Shown: piece after piece, positions 25,693 through 33,359 of the stretch
How positions within the stretch are numbered: the first letter of the stretch is position 1
How the letters are laid out: each line of letters begins with the position of its first letter
The notes under the pieces: generated by a model
What the model was told of the DNA's origin: nothing
What the model saw: the letters and a program-made list of their open reading frames with translations, nothing else
Database searches by the model: none
Made by a program: the position numbers and the translations under genes
From: Viridibacillus sp050278625
GTDB lineage: Bacteria > Bacillota > Bacilli > Bacillales_A > Planococcaceae
DNA: 64,000 bases
Direction of reading: 5' to 3'
NCBI RefSeq assembly: GCF_050278625.1
Contig: NZ_JBNNTI010000001.1
Coordinates: 507,111 to 571,110 of the forward strand

Positions 25693-26352
25693 TTAATTCA
25701 TCATTTTTTTCTCAAAACGACTAATATCAACATCTGCTCCTATAACAATTAAAATATCACCTTCATGAATGACCTCATCTGCTTGTGGTGAAACGATGAT
25801 TTCCTGCCCTCTTTTAATCGCTACAATATTAATACCATATCTTACCCTAATGTCTAAGTTAATGATTGTATGGCCTTCTAATAAATGATTTGCCTTAATC
25901 TCCATAATTGAATGTTCCTCAGATAACTCCAAGTAATCGAGTACATTATTGGACATCATGTTATTCGCAATGCGAATTCCCATATCACGTTCTGGATGGA
26001 CAACATGATCTGCACCAATTTTCCGTAAAACTTTTTCATGGTAATCATTTTGTGCTTTTACAGTAATTTTTTGTACCCCTATTTCTTTTAACATCAATGT
26101 TGTTAAAATACTCGATTGGATATCATCACCGATTGCTACAATTACATGTTCAAAGTTACGAATTCCAAGTGATTTCAAAACGGATTCATCCGTCGTATCT
26201 GCTACGACTGCTTGTGTAGCGATTGGAGCAAACTCATCGACTCTTTCTACATGTTTATCTATCGCCATTACATCAGCACCTTGTTGGATCAGCTCTGAAA
26301 CAATACTGCCACCAAAACGGCCTAAACCAATGACAACAAATTCTTTTTTCAT
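25693..26352 (-). CDS. ktrC: Ktr potassium channel regulatory subunit KtrC
   Basis: A 219-residue RCK protein that gates a KtrB/KtrD potassium channel. The RCK_N domain has the nucleotide motif GLGRFG (9-14); the RCK_C domain (about 135-219) is the part that binds c-di-AMP in KtrA/KtrC. I start at MKKEFVVIGLGRFGG (26352), normal family length; the ribosome site is weak (GGGGGAAA). Position next to rnjA matches B. subtilis ykqB-ykqC. No channel gene lies in the window. Confidence 0.92.
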   Translation of the reverse strand: MKKEFVVIGLGRFGGSIVSELIQQGADVMAIDKHVERVDEFAPIATQAVVADTTDESVLKSLGIRNFEHVIVAIGDDIQSSILTTLMLKEIGVQKITVKAQNDYHEKVLRKIGADHVVHPERDMGIRIANNMMSNNVLDYLELSEEHSIMEIKANHLLEGHTIINLDIRVRYGINIVAIKRGQEIIVSPQADEVIHEGDILIVIGADVDISRFEKKMMN

Positions 26353-26440
26353 GAAATTTCCCCCGATACTGTAAAGAATGGACATAGTGTAACACAATAC
26401 ATTCAAGCATACAAACGGGTCAATTGCTATTTTTCCCAAC

Positions 26441-26478
26441 AAAAAAAGAATTGTCCTAATAAAAATGGGACAATTCTT
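26441..26478 (-). terminator. Terminator of ykuV
   Basis: AGAATTGTCC / GGGACAATTCT stem with a 9-base loop, then TTTTTTTG on the minus strand, 18 bases past the stop. Confidence 0.88.
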
Positions 26479-26495
26479 ATGACATTTGAAATTTT

Positions 26496-26954
26496 TTATG
26501 CGTCAGCTTTACGAACTTCGTCTAATACACGGTTAACGCGTTTTTCAAGCATTTTCATACCACTGCCTCCTGCTTGAAAGTGACGAAGTTGACCTTCTTT
26601 ATCAAAAACATAATATGCAGGTACATATTCGTTATCAAAAGCATCAGTTAACTTCATTTCACTGTCAACAAAGATTGGTTGAGTAATATCATGCTCAGCT
26701 GCAGTTGCTTTAATAACGTCTAAATCTAAATCATTTTCAGAACGTGGCATATGAACTGCAATAACATTCAATTCTCTACTGTATTCATCACGGAATTTAT
26801 TAACTTCTGGCATCGCCTCTTTACATAAATGACAGCTAACTGACCAGAAATGAATTAGTGTTGGTTTGTTGCCGATTAAGTTCTCTTTTGATACTTTACC
26901 GTTTAACCAAGCTGTTTCGCCTACTAATTCAGGCATTTGTGCACGTAGTTTCAT
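26496..26954 (-). CDS. ykuV: Thiol-disulfide oxidoreductase YkuV
   Basis: A 152-residue thioredoxin-fold protein of the TlpA/ResA type without signal peptide, so cytosolic. The redox motif is Cys41-His-Leu-Cys44 in WSVSCHLCKEA, followed by the cis-Pro loop EYVPAYYVFD. Sequence and pairing with the peroxiredoxin gene match B. subtilis YkuV. It sits 98 bases downstream of ykuU, separated by a terminator, so it may have its own promoter. Confidence 0.92.
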   Translation of the reverse strand: MKLRAQMPELVGETAWLNGKVSKENLIGNKPTLIHFWSVSCHLCKEAMPEVNKFRDEYSRELNVIAVHMPRSENDLDLDVIKATAAEHDITQPIFVDSEMKLTDAFDNEYVPAYYVFDKEGQLRHFQAGGSGMKMLEKRVNRVLDEVRKADA

Positions 26955-27003
26955 ATTTAATCACCTCATAATGGAATTCGTACTTAGTATATTCTCATCT
27001 TTC

Positions 27004-27034
27004 AAAAAAAGACCTAACATTTGTTAGGCCTTTT
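27004..27034 (-). terminator. Terminator of ykuU
   Basis: CCTAACA/TGTTAGG stem with 2-base loop, preceded by AAAAAGG and followed by TTTTTTT on the minus strand. Confidence 0.82.
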
Positions 27035-27052
27035 TGATGTTAAAAATCTAAA

Positions 27053-27601
27053 TTAAACTTTAAGAGTCTTTTGACCTGGGCGCCAGTTAGCAGGGCAAAG
27101 ACCACCAGTTTGTAGTGCTTGTAGTACACGAAGAGTTTCATCTACATCGCGACCGATGTTATTGTGGTTAACAACTTGATATTGAAGTTCGCCTTCTGGA
27201 TTGATGATGAATAATCCGCGAAGTGCTACGCCTTCTTCTTCAATTAACACACCATAATCACGAGATACACGTTGATTGTGATCAGCTGCTAATGGGAATT
27301 TTAATTGACCGAGACCATTTTCAGTACGATCAGTATTGATCCATGCTAAGTGAGTGTGGATTGTATCAGTTGAAACACCAATTACTTCTGCATCAAGATC
27401 TTCAAATTCGTCATAACGATCTGACATTGCAGTGATTTCTGTAGGGCATACAAATGTGAAGTCCATTGGATAGAAGAATAAAACAGTCCATTTGTCGTTT
27501 TTCATGTTTTCTTCTAAATTAACTTTACCGAATTCTTTATTAGCTAGTACTGCTTGCATTTCAAAGCGTGGTGCTTGATTTGCTACTAAACGTTCTGCCA
27601 T
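27053..27601 (-). CDS. ykuU: 2-Cys peroxiredoxin YkuU
   Basis: A 182-residue AhpC/TSA family peroxidase reducing H2O2 and organic peroxides. The peroxidatic cysteine is Cys52 in DFTFVCPTEI; the resolving cysteine is about Cys169 in GGLCPANW. The start at 27601 has a GGAGGG ribosome site 7 bases upstream. Thioredoxin-type YkuV is a likely reductant. A PerR-box-like dyad lies about 110 bases upstream. Confidence 0.94.
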   Translation of the reverse strand: MAERLVANQAPRFEMQAVLANKEFGKVNLEENMKNDKWTVLFFYPMDFTFVCPTEITAMSDRYDEFEDLDAEVIGVSTDTIHTHLAWINTDRTENGLGQLKFPLAADHNQRVSRDYGVLIEEEGVALRGLFIINPEGELQYQVVNHNNIGRDVDETLRVLQALQTGGLCPANWRPGQKTLKV

Positions 27602-27672
27602 GTTGAATCCCTCCAAATATTTTTATATATGCTATTGCGAAAAACTATAATTTTCGCATTAATCCAATTCCT

Positions 27673-27701
27673 ACAATAGCAAATCACCATTGCGAAATCA
27701 A
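27673..27701 (-). promoter_or_regulatory. Candidate sigma-A promoter of ykuU
   Basis: Minus-strand TTGATT (27696-27701), 17-base spacer, TATTGT (27673-27678). The leader then carries a TGCGAAAA/TTTTCGCA hairpin at 27636-27658. Nothing else is evident in the 350-base gap 27602-27951 beyond this, the PerR-like box and the terminator at 27837. Confidence 0.55.
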
Positions 27702-27712
27702 TCATAGACACT

Positions 27713-27727
27713 TAATAATTATTCTAA
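27713..27727. promoter_or_regulatory. PerR-box-like site upstream of ykuU
   Basis: TAATAATTATTCTAA matches 12 of 14 specified positions of the PerR/Fur-family box TTATAATNATTATAA. It lies just upstream of the proposed -35, an unusual place for repression. Confidence 0.45.
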
Positions 27728-27836
27728 TCTATCTCTTATTGTGACAAATAATCGACATTTTATGTATTCAAGAATAAAAAACTTATATCCGATAAATATC
27801 TATTGATTTTATTAAAAAAATGATAAAAAAAGAAAA

Positions 27837-27855
27837 AACTCCAAAGATGGAGTTT
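27837..27855 (-). terminator. Terminator of the 92-residue Cys-rich protein gene
   Basis: AAACTCCA / TGGAGTTT with a short loop, then TTTTCTTTTTTT on the minus strand. Confidence 0.8.
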
Positions 27856-27951
27856 GAAATCTTAATAATTTTAGGTTTATTAGTCAATGTTAATATTTTG
27901 CATATGCATAAATATCCCACTCATTGATTGTTGACTATTCTACAACATCTT

Positions 27952-28230
27952 TTACAAAGGTCGATTAGGTCGGCCTTTGCAATTATCACAGAAGGGATCG
28001 TCACATTCCTCTTCTCGCCATTCATTGCAATTCGCACAAAACAACGAATCATATTCATCAGAATAGCGTAATAATCCTAAACATTCAGGACAATAATCTT
28101 CTAACGCTACTGCATCAATTAAGCGATTATTTGCCATTAGAAATGTACCTTCAAAAACGGGATCACTTGGGACTTTTACTGCACCCTGTCGTTCTTTAGG
28201 ATCTAGATAAAAAAACAATTTCTTTCCCAA
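27952..28230 (-). CDS. Small Cys-rich, zinc-ribbon-like protein, unknown
   Basis: A 92-residue soluble protein starting MGKKLFFYLDPKERQGAVKV. Seven cysteines cluster in the C-terminal half: C47/C50, C65/C68 and C76/C81/C84, arranged as two CxxC ribbons plus a third knuckle, so zinc or other metal binding is likely. The N-terminal half lacks Cys. Ribosome site and a downstream terminator define a monocistronic unit. I do not recognise a named family. Confidence 0.78.
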   Translation of the reverse strand: MGKKLFFYLDPKERQGAVKVPSDPVFEGTFLMANNRLIDAVALEDYCPECLGLLRYSDEYDSLFCANCNEWREEECDDPFCDNCKGRPNRPL

Positions 28231-28469
28231 TATTTCCGCCTCCTTAGATATCTAGTTTAGCATAACTCTCCGCCATTTTTCTCTATAATACTTTTTATTT
28301 TTTAAGAACATTTCGACGAACTATTGCATATATTCTATAATTACTTTAAAGGTCGAATAGATTGATTTAAATTTCACTAGAGGCATATAGAATAGGTTAA
28401 AAAGTCTAAGTAAAAACATTTCAAATATGTTATTGCTGATGAATGTCTCTTTTAATTCAATACAACAAA

Positions 28470-28502
28470 AAACTCATCAGCCTATTGTTGACCGATGAGT
28501 TT
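28470..28502 (-). terminator. Terminator of the aceA-aceB-small zinc protein unit
   Basis: AAACTCATC / GATGAGTTT 9-bp stem followed by TTTTGTTGTATT on the minus strand, 6 bases past the 40-residue ORF. The 278 bases between here and 28231 hold no recognisable gene. Confidence 0.75.
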
Positions 28503-28508
28503 AATTAT

Positions 28509-28631
28509 TCATTCTTCGTTTATACCGATGCAGCGCTCACACTCATAAAGAGTCGATTCCACACGCTCAACAATTAGGCAACCACATTCACGACAATGTT
28601 TTTTTGCTACTTCTTGTTTCTTTGTTTCCAT
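28509..28631 (-). CDS. 40-residue zinc-ribbon-like protein downstream of aceB
   Basis: Starts METKKQEVAKKHCRECGCLI and ends RCIGINEE. Cysteines at 13, 16, 18, 31 and 34 form CxxC...CxxC, a minimal zinc ribbon. A GGGGGAG ribosome site lies 6 bases before the ATG. It begins 20 bases after the aceB stop and ends at the operon terminator, so it is probably co-transcribed with the glyoxylate shunt genes. No known function. Confidence 0.7.
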   Translation of the reverse strand: METKKQEVAKKHCRECGCLIVERVESTLYECERCIGINEE

Positions 28632-28651
28632 TGTAATCTCCCCCGTTTTTG

Positions 28652-30256
28652 TTATTGAATATGACTATAGCTTGGTAAAGTTAAAAATTCTTCAAATGTC
28701 GGTTTTAACGTCAAGAACTCGAAAATGTCTGCCGCTTCTTCATACCGACCATTTTGGAAGTTTTCTTGGCCAACTTGTTGTTCAATTTGTGCAAGTTCTT
28801 GCTGTAATACTTCTATAAATAACTGCTCGTTAATTTCACGACCATCATCAAGTTTCCCTTGCGGATGACGAATCCATTGCCAAGTTTGAGAACGTGAAAT
28901 TTCTGCAGTAGCCACATCTTCCATCATATGGTTAATTGGCGCTGCTCCATTACCTCTTAACCATGAAGCGATATATTGTACCCCTACACTGCAATTGACT
29001 CGTAATCCAGCCTCTGTAATTGTTCCTACTGGTACTTTTAACAAATCTTTTGCTGTCACATGCACATCTTCCCGTTTACGATTTATTTGGTTTGGTGTTT
29101 TCATATGCTCATCGAATTGCTCCATTGCTACTGATACTAATCCTGGATGTGCAACCCAAGTACCATCATGACCATCTGAAGCTTCACGGCGTTTATCTTC
29201 TCGCACCTTTCCAAAAGCGATGTCATTTGCCTCTGGATCATCTTTAATCGGAATTTGCGCAGCCATACCCCCAATAGCTGGTGCATTCCGTTTATGACAA
29301 GTTTGCACACATTTCAATGTGTACGCACGCATAAATGGCGATGTCATAGTCACTTGGCCACGGTCAGGTAAAATTACTTCTGGTTGATTACGTAACCGTT
29401 TCAAATAGCTGAAAATATAGTCCCATCGTCCACAATTTAGCCCTGCTGAATGCTCACGCAATTCATATAAAATCTCATCCATTTCAAATGCGGCTGTAAT
29501 CGTTTCGATTAAGACAGTCGCCTTAATCGTCCCCTGCGGAAGACCAAGTTGCTCTTGAGCATAGATAAATACATCATTCCATAATCGGGCTTCTAAATGA
29601 CTTTCAAGTTTTGGCAAGTAGAAATACGGACCGGAACCACGATCTACTAACTCTTTAGCATTATGGAAGACATATAAACCGAAATCAAACAAACCTCCAG
29701 CGATTTGTTTACCGTCGATTTCTATATTTTTCTCGAGTAAGTGTAAACCTCGCGGACGAACAAGCAAGACAGCTGGATTGTCAGTTAATTTATATGTTTT
29801 ACCATCAGATGTTTGTGTAAATGAAATCGTTTTGCGTACTGCATCACACATGTTCACTTGCCCTTCAATCATATTATCCCAAGTAGGAGACGTTGCATCT
29901 TCAAAGCATGCCATGAACATTTTGGCACCAGAATTCAGTGCATTAATGACCATTTTACGATTAACAGGCCCCGTAATTTCTACACGACGATCTTGTAGGT
30001 CCGCAGGGAGTGGAGCAATGGTCCACTCTCCTTCGCGGATTTCTTTTGTCTCTGGTAGAAAATCCAGTTTCTCTCCAGCATCGATGCGCTGTTGTCTACT
30101 TTGGCGCTCGTCTAATAATTCCATTCTTCTTTGATCAAACTGGCGGTGTAACGCTGCTATAAATTGCAAAGCTCCAGCTGTTAAAATTTCTTCGCTCGCT
30201 GCCGATTGTTTTCCTAAAATTTTAATATCTTGAGAAGTTGCATGTCTAGTACTCAT
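28652..30256 (-). CDS. aceB: Malate synthase A
   Basis: A 534-residue enzyme condensing glyoxylate and acetyl-CoA to malate, the second step of the glyoxylate shunt. The family signature KDDPEANDIAFGKVREDKRREASDGHDGTWVAHPGL region is at about 337-373; the catalytic Asp is near residue 450 and Arg in VLLVRPRGLHL near 167. Length is typical of malate synthase A. It follows aceA by 18 bases. Confidence 0.96.
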   Translation of the reverse strand: MSTRHATSQDIKILGKQSAASEEILTAGALQFIAALHRQFDQRRMELLDERQSRQQRIDAGEKLDFLPETKEIREGEWTIAPLPADLQDRRVEITGPVNRKMVINALNSGAKMFMACFEDATSPTWDNMIEGQVNMCDAVRKTISFTQTSDGKTYKLTDNPAVLLVRPRGLHLLEKNIEIDGKQIAGGLFDFGLYVFHNAKELVDRGSGPYFYLPKLESHLEARLWNDVFIYAQEQLGLPQGTIKATVLIETITAAFEMDEILYELREHSAGLNCGRWDYIFSYLKRLRNQPEVILPDRGQVTMTSPFMRAYTLKCVQTCHKRNAPAIGGMAAQIPIKDDPEANDIAFGKVREDKRREASDGHDGTWVAHPGLVSVAMEQFDEHMKTPNQINRKREDVHVTAKDLLKVPVGTITEAGLRVNCSVGVQYIASWLRGNGAAPINHMMEDVATAEISRSQTWQWIRHPQGKLDDGREINEQLFIEVLQQELAQIEQQVGQENFQNGRYEEAADIFEFLTLKPTFEEFLTLPSYSHIQ

Positions 30257-30274
30257 AACCTATCCCCCATTTGA

Positions 30275-31558
30275 TTAAATAAATTGTGCTGTTTCAGTAG
30301 AGCCCTTCATAGCAGTTGTAGAAGATGTTCCTCCTGAAATTACTTGAGATACATCATCAAAGTAACCAGTTCCTACTTCACGTTGATGTTTTGTAGCTGT
30401 ATAACCTATTGTTTCATTAGCAAATTCAGCTTGTTGAAGTTTAGAATATGCAGCCATGCCATTGTCTTTATAATCATGCGCCAATTCGAACATGCTATGG
30501 TTTAAAGCATGGAATCCTGCTAACGTTACAAATTGGAATTTGTAACCCATTTTACCTAGTTCCACTTGATATTTAGCGATTGTTTCATCATCTAAGTTTG
30601 CTTTCCAGTTGAATGACGGTGAACAGTTATATGCAAGCATTTTATTTGGGAATTTTGCACGGATTGCATCAGCAAATTTTTTTGCCTCTTCTAAATCCGG
30701 CGTTGATGTTTCGCACCAAATTAAATCTGCATACGGCGCATAAGCAAGCCCACGAGCAATCGCTTGGTCAATACCCGGTTTTGTACGGAAAAAACCTTCA
30801 GGAGTACGCTCTCCTGTGATAAATTCTGAATCTCTTGGATCGATATCACTTGTCACCATATCCGCAGCATCAGCATCAGTACGAGCAATTAGAATTGTTG
30901 GTACATTTAAAACATCAGCTGCAAGTCTTGCAGAAATCAGATTACGAATTGCATTTTGTGTTGGCAATAAAACTTTGCCTCCTAAATGACCGCATTTTTT
31001 TTCTGAAGCTAATTGATCTTCTAAGTGAACACCTGATGCACCTGATTCAATCATACCTTTAACTAATTCGAAGACATTTAATGGTCCGCCAAATCCTGCT
31101 TCCGCATCTGCTACAATTGGTGCGAACCAGTCAAAACCATCTTCACGCCCTTCAGCATGATCGATTTGGTCTGCACGTTGTAGTGCTTGGTTAATGCGTT
31201 TAACAACCGTAGGAACACTATTAGCTGGGTATAAGCTTTGGTCAGGATACATTTGACCAGAAAGGTTTGCATCTGCCGCTACTTGCCAACCACTTAGGTA
31301 AATTGCTTTTAAACCTGCTTTAACTTGTTGTACTGCTTGATTACCTGTTAATGCTCCTAAAGCATTAATGAAATCTTCTTCGTGCAAAGATTTCCATAAA
31401 CGTGCAGCACCTTTTTTTGCCAATGTATGTTCAATAATTACAGAACCGCGTAATTTAACTACTTCTTCAGCGCTATATGGACGTTCAATCCCTAACCAAC
31501 GACCCTCTTCTGCCCAGCTTTTTTCTAATTGCTCCACTTGTTGTTGTCTTGATACCAT
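30275..31558 (-). CDS. aceA: Isocitrate lyase
   Basis: A 427-residue enzyme that cleaves isocitrate to glyoxylate and succinate, bypassing the CO2-releasing steps of the TCA cycle during growth on acetate or fatty acids. The catalytic loop KKCGHLGGK is at 187-195 with the active-site cysteine. I start at the ATG at 31558 (MVSRQQQVEQ); the upstream GTG at 31570 overlaps the GGAAGG ribosome site. First gene of the ace unit, divergent from a LytTR regulator. Confidence 0.96.
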   Translation of the reverse strand: MVSRQQQVEQLEKSWAEEGRWLGIERPYSAEEVVKLRGSVIIEHTLAKKGAARLWKSLHEEDFINALGALTGNQAVQQVKAGLKAIYLSGWQVAADANLSGQMYPDQSLYPANSVPTVVKRINQALQRADQIDHAEGREDGFDWFAPIVADAEAGFGGPLNVFELVKGMIESGASGVHLEDQLASEKKCGHLGGKVLLPTQNAIRNLISARLAADVLNVPTILIARTDADAADMVTSDIDPRDSEFITGERTPEGFFRTKPGIDQAIARGLAYAPYADLIWCETSTPDLEEAKKFADAIRAKFPNKMLAYNCSPSFNWKANLDDETIAKYQVELGKMGYKFQFVTLAGFHALNHSMFELAHDYKDNGMAAYSKLQQAEFANETIGYTATKHQREVGTGYFDDVSQVISGGTSSTTAMKGSTETAQFI

Positions 31559-31741
31559 TACAATCCACACCTTCCAATTAATTTACGTTAAAGTCTGCTT
31601 GAATTTATTGTTGCATAACAGTAAACGTTGTTATAAATTAATATATAACAGTTTCTAATTTTTGTTATTGTTTTTTGACAAAAACCCATTTTTTTACGAT
31701 GAAAGAACGTTTTTCCAAGATGAATTGAGGGGGCGCTTCAA

Positions 31742-32413
31742 ATGGTTGAGGATAAAGTTGGTTTTGCAAAAGAACTAATTAATCAATACAAGAATTTGTT
31801 AGCAGATTGGATTCCACAAGATGCCACATTGGCGATTGCCACCGGAGAATCGTACATCTACTATTTAGCTGGCGCTTATGATGTACATCTAAATAATGGA
31901 AAAGGTATAAAAAAAGGTAGCATTGCAGAACGAGTCATTCAAGAACGAAGAAAGATTGAAGCTGTTGTAGAAGAAGAGCTATTAGGTACACCCTATTACG
32001 GCATTGGTTATCCCATCGACTTAAATGGGCAGCCTGCAGCACTACTTGTCATATTACCTCCTGATCACCAGGTTGCTATAAAAGAACCGTTTCGCTTTAT
32101 AACTGGTAAACAAGAAGATGAATGGGCGCCTATCGCAATTGAGAAAGTTTCGCATTTCGAGAGTTTAAATAAAAAGAGCTGGTTTTATGCTAAAAGTGAA
32201 CAATACAAAACAAACTTAACTTTAAAAGAGTTACATAGACGATTACCTGATTGTTTTCTACGAATTCACCGTTCTTATATAGTAAATATTCACTCCATTC
32301 AAAAAATAACGAAAGACTTCTCTTCTAATTTAATGATAGTTTTGAAAGATAATACTGAACTACCTGTGAGTAGTTCCTATATTAATGATGTGAAAAAAGC
32401 TCTAGAATTTTAG
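31742..32413 (+). CDS. LytTR DNA-binding regulator divergent from aceAB
   Basis: A 223-residue protein. Residues 127-222 form a LytTR DNA-binding domain (FLRIHRSYIVNI at 172-183 and LPVSSSYINDVKKAL near the end). Residues 1-120 are not a response-regulator receiver; they look like a small GAF/PAS-type sensor, with the helix-rich start and the strand GTPYYGIGYPIDLNGQPAALLVI. A one-component regulator is therefore likely. Divergence from aceA across 183 bases suggests control of the glyoxylate shunt. Ribosome site GAGGGGG. Confidence 0.82.
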   Translation: MVEDKVGFAKELINQYKNLLADWIPQDATLAIATGESYIYYLAGAYDVHLNNGKGIKKGSIAERVIQERRKIEAVVEEELLGTPYYGIGYPIDLNGQPAALLVILPPDHQVAIKEPFRFITGKQEDEWAPIAIEKVSHFESLNKKSWFYAKSEQYKTNLTLKELHRRLPDCFLRIHRSYIVNIHSIQKITKDFSSNLMIVLKDNTELPVSSSYINDVKKALEF

Positions 32414-32433
32414 AATTAATATTAATTCTGTCT

Positions 32434-32462
32434 ACCGGATGCGAAAACGCATTCGGTTTTTT
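32434..32462 (+). terminator. Terminator of the LytTR regulator gene
   Basis: ACCGGATGCG / CGCATTCGGT stem (one mismatch) with an AAAA loop and TTTTTT tail, 20 bases past the stop. Confidence 0.85.
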
Positions 32463-32683
32463 AATTCTAAAAGTTTCAATTGAAGAATTGATAGATTATA
32501 TCCTACAAAATAATCTTAATTTATATTATTACTAAACAACTTTACAGAATCATCTTCTATATAAATGGAATACATTCTTTCCAATTTTGGGTACCCAAAT
32601 AATAGAGAATACAATTTTCAACTTAGAATTACGGATATTTTCTCATAAACTTTCAAACTAGCTTTTATTTTTTCTTAAAACGG

Positions 32684-32711
32684 TTGAAAAATGCTGTCAA
32701 TTTTGTATAAT
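32684..32711 (+). promoter_or_regulatory. Sigma-A promoter of the regulator-potABCD operon
   Basis: TTGAAA (32684-32689), 16-base spacer, TATAAT (32706-32711). The rest of the 388-base gap 32414-32801 is AT-rich with no recognisable gene; downstream of the promoter lies an array of GTAAAC boxes. Confidence 0.75.
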
Positions 32712-32724
32712 AGATATCGTTTGA

Positions 32725-32783
32725 GTAAACTAAAAGTTTCGTTAAAGTAAACTTTTGATTCTTTAAGTTTACGAATAGTAAAC
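32725..32783. promoter_or_regulatory. Phased GTAAAC operator array
   Basis: Four GTAAAC/GTTTAC boxes at 32725, 32747, 32767 (inverted) and 32778, spaced 22, 20 and 11 bases, that is near whole DNA turns. They lie between the predicted transcription start and the regulator start codon, suited to blocking elongation by the HTH-cupin protein encoded next. Confidence 0.65.
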
Positions 32784-32801
32784 AATCGAGGAGCAAGGTA
32801 G

Positions 32802-33344
32802 ATGCAAATCGGCAAAAAGATTAAACGACTTCGCCTAAAAAAGGGGCTTACTCAAGAAGAGTTAGGCGAAAGAACAGATTTGAGCAAAGGTTACATCTCA
32901 CAATTAGAAAGAGATCTTAACTCCCCTTCTATTGAAACTCTCTTCACATTGCTAGAAGTTCTTGGCTCAACACCAAAAGACTTTTTTGATGATGAACAAG
33001 AAGAACAAAAGGTCGTCTACACAGATGAGGACCAAACAATCTTTACAGACGAAGATAAAAAATATCGTATTCAATGGCTTATTCCAACTTCTAATGAAAA
33101 AGAAATTGAACCTGTCATTTTAACATTTGAACAAAACGGTGAATTCAAACAATTTGAGCCTTCTCTATCTGAAACATTTATTTATGTTTTAACAGGGCGT
33201 GTTCGACTTGTATTAGGTAAGGAAGAATATATCGCAACTGCAGGTAATGCGGTCTATTTCGATGCTTCGGATACTCATCAGCTGTTTAATGCTCACGCAG
33301 GAAAAACCGAGCTTTTACTCGTCGCAACCGAATCTTATTTATAG
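32802..33344 (+). CDS. HTH-cupin transcriptional regulator (PuuR-like) of potABCD
   Basis: A 180-residue regulator: XRE-type helix-turn-helix at 5-60 (GLTQEELGERTDLSKGYISQ) and a C-terminal cupin at about 105-178 (SETFIYVLTGRVRLVLG). It is 15 bases upstream of potA, the same arrangement as the Listeria regulator-potABCD cluster. The cupin probably senses polyamine or a derivative. It likely represses its own operon through the GTAAAC boxes. Confidence 0.88.
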   Translation: MQIGKKIKRLRLKKGLTQEELGERTDLSKGYISQLERDLNSPSIETLFTLLEVLGSTPKDFFDDEQEEQKVVYTDEDQTIFTDEDKKYRIQWLIPTSNEKEIEPVILTFEQNGEFKQFEPSLSETFIYVLTGRVRLVLGKEEYIATAGNAVYFDASDTHQLFNAHAGKTELLLVATESYL

Positions 33345-33359
33345 TTTAGGAGGCCCAAC

